This document shows positions 6,710-10,745 of a stretch of DNA of 10,745 nt, piece by piece (position 1 is the stretch's first letter; every line of letters begins with the position of its first letter). Below the pieces are notes generated by a model. The model had not been told where the DNA came from, did not search any database, and saw only the letters and a list, made by a program, of their open reading frames with translations. This DNA is from Lachnospiraceae bacterium. Lineage in GTDB: Bacteria; Bacillota_A; Clostridia; Lachnospirales; Lachnospiraceae. Location of the stretch: contig JAGOGN010000042.1 in assembly GCA_017996675.1 (NCBI GenBank), positions 1 through 10,745 of the forward strand, written 5' to 3'. The translations under genes were made by a program, and so were the position numbers.

Positions 6710-8464
6710 ATGAACAACGAATGGTCACTGGACGTACTCTACAAAGGTTTTGATGATCCTGCTTTTATAGCAGATTTCAAAACTGTAGATACCTTAATCG
6801 AAGAAAGTCATACACTCAGTGCAGCACTTTCTTCCATGTCAGAAAAAGAGGGGATTCTGGCAATTATTAGTTTCCGTGAAAAAGCATCTACTAGTTTGAG
6901 CAAACTGTTTCACTATGTGATGTTACGTCAGACTACTGACACAACCAATCCGGAAACAACCAGTCTGATCGGAAAATTAACCGAAAAAGAATCCGATTCT
7001 TCCAAAGACGATGTTATTTTTGACAAGTTTATCGCAAATGCATCCTCATTGGATCAGTTAATTGAAGAAAATGATGTTTGTAAAGAATACGCTTACTATC
7101 TCAGACAGATTCGCAAGAATTGTTCTCATTTGCTTTCTGATGATGTAGAAGAAATGATTTCAAAAATGAATCTTACCGCAGGTGGATCTTGGGCTTCTCT
7201 TTTCGATTATCTGACTTCCACAGTTGAAGCAGATTACAATGGAGAAAAGATTACGCTTTCTGCAGTTCGTAACTTAGCATACAGCAGTGATGCTTCTGTT
7301 CGTAAGGCAGCTTACGACGCAGAAATTGCTTGTTATGAGAAAATCAAAGATCCAATTGCTTATGCATTAAACAACATCAAAAAGCAGGTCAACATGCTTT
7401 CTGAAAAGAGAGGATATGAATCTCCTCTTGCCATGACATTAGAACAATCCAGAATGTCTAAAGAAACTTTAGATGCTTTATGGACTGCTGTTGAAGAATA
7501 TCTTCCAAAATTTCAGTCTTACCTAAAAAGAAAAGGTGAACTTTTAGGATATAAGAATGGTCTTCCATGGTTTGAAATGTATGCCGCTATTGGCAAATCA
7601 GAAAAAACCTTCACCGTTGAAGAAGCACGTGAATATTTGATTTCTCACTTCAGTCATTTCTCTAAAGACATGGCTGATATGATGACAGAAGCATTTGATC
7701 ACTCCTGGATCGACTTCTTCCCACGTCCTGGAAAAGTTGGCGGAGCATTCTGTGATAACCTGACAGACCAGAAACAAAGTCGTGTGTTAACCAACTTTGA
7801 TGGAACCTTAAATTCAATTGGAACACTTGCTCATGAGCTTGGACATGCTTACCATGGTCTTCATATTCAGGATCACAAACCACTGAATACACATTACACC
7901 ATGCCAGTTGCAGAAACAGCCTCTACTTTTAACGAAAACGTTATTATGAGTGCCGCAATTGATCAGGCTACTGGAGAAGAAAAGCTTGCATTAATTGAAA
8001 GTCAGCTTCAGGATTTCACTCAGACAATTTGTGATATTTATTCACGCTTTGTTTTTGAAAATACCGTATTTAATAAAACAAAAGATGAATTCTTATTCCC
8101 AGATCAGTTAAAAGTAATCATGACAGATGCTCAGATTAAAGCTTATGGTGAAGGATTAGACCCTGAATACAGACATCCATTTATGTGGACCTGTAAAGGA
8201 CATTATTATTCCGAACACTTAAGTTACTATAACTTCCCATATGCATTTGGTGCACTATTCTCAAAAGGACTTTATGCAATGTACCGCAAAGAGGGTGAAT
8301 CCTTTGTTCCAAAATATCAGGAATTGTTAAAAGCAACTACCATTTGTGACGTTGAAGATGTTGCTAAAATGGTTGGCGCTGATATTACCAAACCGGATTT
8401 TTGGCGCGAAAGCTTACAGCTCATCGCTGATTCCATTGATCAGTTCATGGAACTAACCAAATAA
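6710..8464 (+). CDS. pepF: Oligoendopeptidase F, M3 family zinc metallopeptidase
   Basis: PepF cleaves short peptides (oligopeptides, not whole proteins) in the cytosol and takes part in peptide turnover. The 584-residue protein is the normal length for the M3B family. The zinc motif HELGH is at 375-379 (His375, catalytic Glu376, His379), followed by the third ligand Glu402 in the AETASTFNE stretch. The C-terminal HYYSEHLSYYNFPYAFG (498-514) matches the conserved His/Tyr segment that positions substrate in M3 peptidases. The N-terminal 200 residues are helical in character, as expected for the lid domain. No signal peptide is seen. The start is ATG 6710, with AAGGGGG about 8 bases upstream. 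It lies 28 bases after typA and ends at a strong terminator, so it is probably the second gene of a typA-pepF unit. Conserved function in this pairing is not known to me. Confidence 0.95.
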   Translation: MNNEWSLDVLYKGFDDPAFIADFKTVDTLIEESHTLSAALSSMSEKEGILAIISFREKASTSLSKLFHYVMLRQTTDTTNPETTSLIGKLTEKESDSSKDDVIFDKFIANASSLDQLIEENDVCKEYAYYLRQIRKNCSHLLSDDVEEMISKMNLTAGGSWASLFDYLTSTVEADYNGEKITLSAVRNLAYSSDASVRKAAYDAEIACYEKIKDPIAYALNNIKKQVNMLSEKRGYESPLAMTLEQSRMSKETLDALWTAVEEYLPKFQSYLKRKGELLGYKNGLPWFEMYAAIGKSEKTFTVEEAREYLISHFSHFSKDMADMMTEAFDHSWIDFFPRPGKVGGAFCDNLTDQKQSRVLTNFDGTLNSIGTLAHELGHAYHGLHIQDHKPLNTHYTMPVAETASTFNENVIMSAAIDQATGEEKLALIESQLQDFTQTICDIYSRFVFENTVFNKTKDEFLFPDQLKVIMTDAQIKAYGEGLDPEYRHPFMWTCKGHYYSEHLSYYNFPYAFGALFSKGLYAMYRKEGESFVPKYQELLKATTICDVEDVAKMVGADITKPDFWRESLQLIADSIDQFMELTK

Positions 8465-8477
8465 GTTTGTTTTTTAC

Positions 8478-8515
8478 AAGGAGCTGTGTCTAAAAAGACA
8501 CAGTTCCTTTTATTT
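8478..8515 (+). terminator. Strong intrinsic terminator after pepF
   Basis: A 14-bp stem with a single G-U pair (8478-8491 with 8496-8509) closes an AAAA loop and runs into TTTTATTT. It begins 13 bases after the pepF stop and separates the typA-pepF unit from guaB. The 183 bases between pepF and guaB hold this terminator, an AT-rich stretch and the guaB promoter. Confidence 0.93.
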
Positions 8516-8570
8516 GTAATTTTATCTATAAAAATTTCTAATTCAAGCCTATTTTATGGGTTTTTTGCGG

Positions 8571-8599
8571 TTGACACTCCCCTTCTTCTTTGTTAGAAT
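8571..8599 (+). promoter_or_regulatory. Near-consensus sigma-A promoter of guaB
   Basis: A perfect TTGACA (8571-8576) is followed after exactly 17 bases by TAGAAT (8594-8599), one mismatch from consensus. The transcript would start near 8606, leaving about 40 bases of leader. That is too short for a purine riboswitch, and none is seen in the intergenic region. Confidence 0.9.
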
Positions 8600-8626
8600 T
8601 GGTAATTAGTATATATTGTGTGTTAG

Positions 8627-10102
<1,476 letters not shown>

Positions 10103-10135
10103 TTATCATAATTTTTAAATAAGCAACAATCATAA

Positions 10136-10187
10136 AAGAGGATTGACCTTCACTTGATGTGAAAGATCAATCCTCTTATTTAAACTC
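10136..10187. terminator. Probable bidirectional terminator between guaB and the S9 peptidase gene
   Basis: AAGAGGATTGA (10136-10146) and TCAATCCTCTT (10167-10177) form a perfect 11-bp outer stem. An inner TTCAC/GTGAA stem (10149-10153 with 10159-10163) continues it past a mismatch and a bulge. T-rich sequence follows on the plus strand (ATTTAAACTCTTTATTT), and TTTTATG follows on the minus strand. It lies between convergent genes, 33 bases after the guaB stop and 11 bases from the peptidase stop. It can serve both, although neither U-tract is perfect. Confidence 0.8.
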
Positions 10188-10188
10188 T

Positions 10189-10745
10189 TTATTTCAAAAA
10201 ACGTTCCATCCAGTTGGTAATTTCTGTCAATCTTCTAAGTCGATGTTTTGGTTTTCCCGATCTGGACAATTCATGGTTTTCTCCCTTAAAATAACACATT
10301 CTTACTTCTACCCCATGGTCTGCCAGCGCGGTATAAAATTGCATTGCTTCAGCCATAGGACATCTATAATCTTCATCCGAATGAATAAATAAAACCGGAG
10401 TTTTTACATTCTGAGCGTATTTTAATGGGGAATGATCCCACATCTGATCCACATCTTCATAAAATTCTGCATCATTTTGATCGGTTGCAAAGTAAGTTCC
10501 GATATCTGAAATTCCATAGAAGGAAATCCAATTAGAAATCGAGCGTTGTGTTGCAACACAAGCAAATCGGTCCGTATGACCAACGATCCAGTTTGTCATA
10601 AATCCACCGTAAGATCCGCCAGTCTCTCCCACTCTCTTTCTATCTATCATTGGATACTTGTCTAAAACAGCATCGGTAAAATCCATAATATTCTGGAAAT
10701 CGATGGTGCCGTATTTTCCCCTGATATCAGCAAATTCATTTCCTC
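10189..10745 (-). CDS. S9-family serine peptidase (prolyl oligopeptidase/acylaminoacyl-peptidase type), C-terminal catalytic part (partial)
   Basis: The minus-strand frame is open from the right window edge to TAA 10189, giving 184 residues; the internal ATG at 10686 is not the true start. This is the alpha/beta-hydrolase catalytic domain of the S9 family, which cleaves oligopeptides. It begins at GNEFADIRGKYGT and then shows the nucleophile elbow GGSYGG (about residues 42-47 of the visible part, Ser44). Next come HSDEDYRCP with the probable catalytic Asp (about 125) and ENHELSRSG with the catalytic His (about 157), ending in WMERFLK. All three triad residues are present in the right order and spacing for an intact enzyme. 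The N-terminal beta-propeller would lie off the window. The sequence resembles the S9C acylaminoacyl-peptidase group more than classical prolyl oligopeptidase, but exact specificity cannot be read. It converges on guaB. Confidence 0.93.
   Translation of the reverse strand, partial: GNEFADIRGKYGTIDFQNIMDFTDAVLDKYPMIDRKRVGETGGSYGGFMTNWIVGHTDRFACVATQRSISNWISFYGISDIGTYFATDQNDAEFYEDVDQMWDHSPLKYAQNVKTPVLFIHSDEDYRCPMAEAMQFYTALADHGVEVRMCYFKGENHELSRSGKPKHRLRRLTEITNWMERFLK

Overview
This window looks like an ordinary chromosomal core segment of a low-G+C, anaerobic Gram-positive bacterium of the Clostridia, most likely a member of the Lachnospiraceae. The evidence is the AT-rich base composition, strong AGGAGG-type ribosome binding sites, Gram-positive style promoters, a class III (Firmicutes-type) fructose-1,6-bisphosphatase, and the sequence flavour of TypA, GuaB, PepF and the ClpX-like protein. 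That placement rests on recognition of protein families, not on a database search. I see no phage, transposon, CRISPR, tRNA, rRNA or toxin/defence genes.

Layout. On the minus strand, reading right to left from about 4.78 kb, is a probable four-gene operon: a short corrinoid adenosyltransferase (cobO/btuR family), dapA, dapB and fbp. Gaps are 16, 30 and 25 bases, and the run ends in an intrinsic terminator at about 512-540. To its left a separate promoter drives a ClpX-like gene, of which only the zinc-binding N-terminus is inside the window. On the plus strand, diverging from the operon at about 4.78 kb, are typA and pepF, probably cotranscribed and closed by a strong terminator at 8478-8515. 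Then comes guaB with its own near-consensus promoter. guaB converges on the C-terminal part of an S9-family serine peptidase entering from the right edge on the minus strand, and the two share a probable bidirectional terminator.

How the genes work together. dapA and dapB catalyse the two consecutive steps that commit aspartate semialdehyde to lysine and diaminopimelate (cell wall). fbp is the gluconeogenic fructose bisphosphatase. The corrinoid adenosyltransferase makes adenosyl-corrinoids and has no obvious biochemical link to its neighbours. typA (ribosome-associated GTPase), pepF (cytosolic oligopeptidase), guaB (GTP synthesis) and the S9 peptidase are housekeeping functions in separate units.

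Points that deserve a second look: a hairpin plus U-tract whose loop region contains the dapA stop codon, directly upstream of dapB, which could be a translation-coupled attenuator; the absence of a lysine riboswitch on the dap operon together with a changed residue at a DapA lysine-feedback position; the shortened corrinoid adenosyltransferase in this context; and a ClpX-like protein with a diverged zinc finger. I did not find an undescribed multi-gene system and do not claim one.
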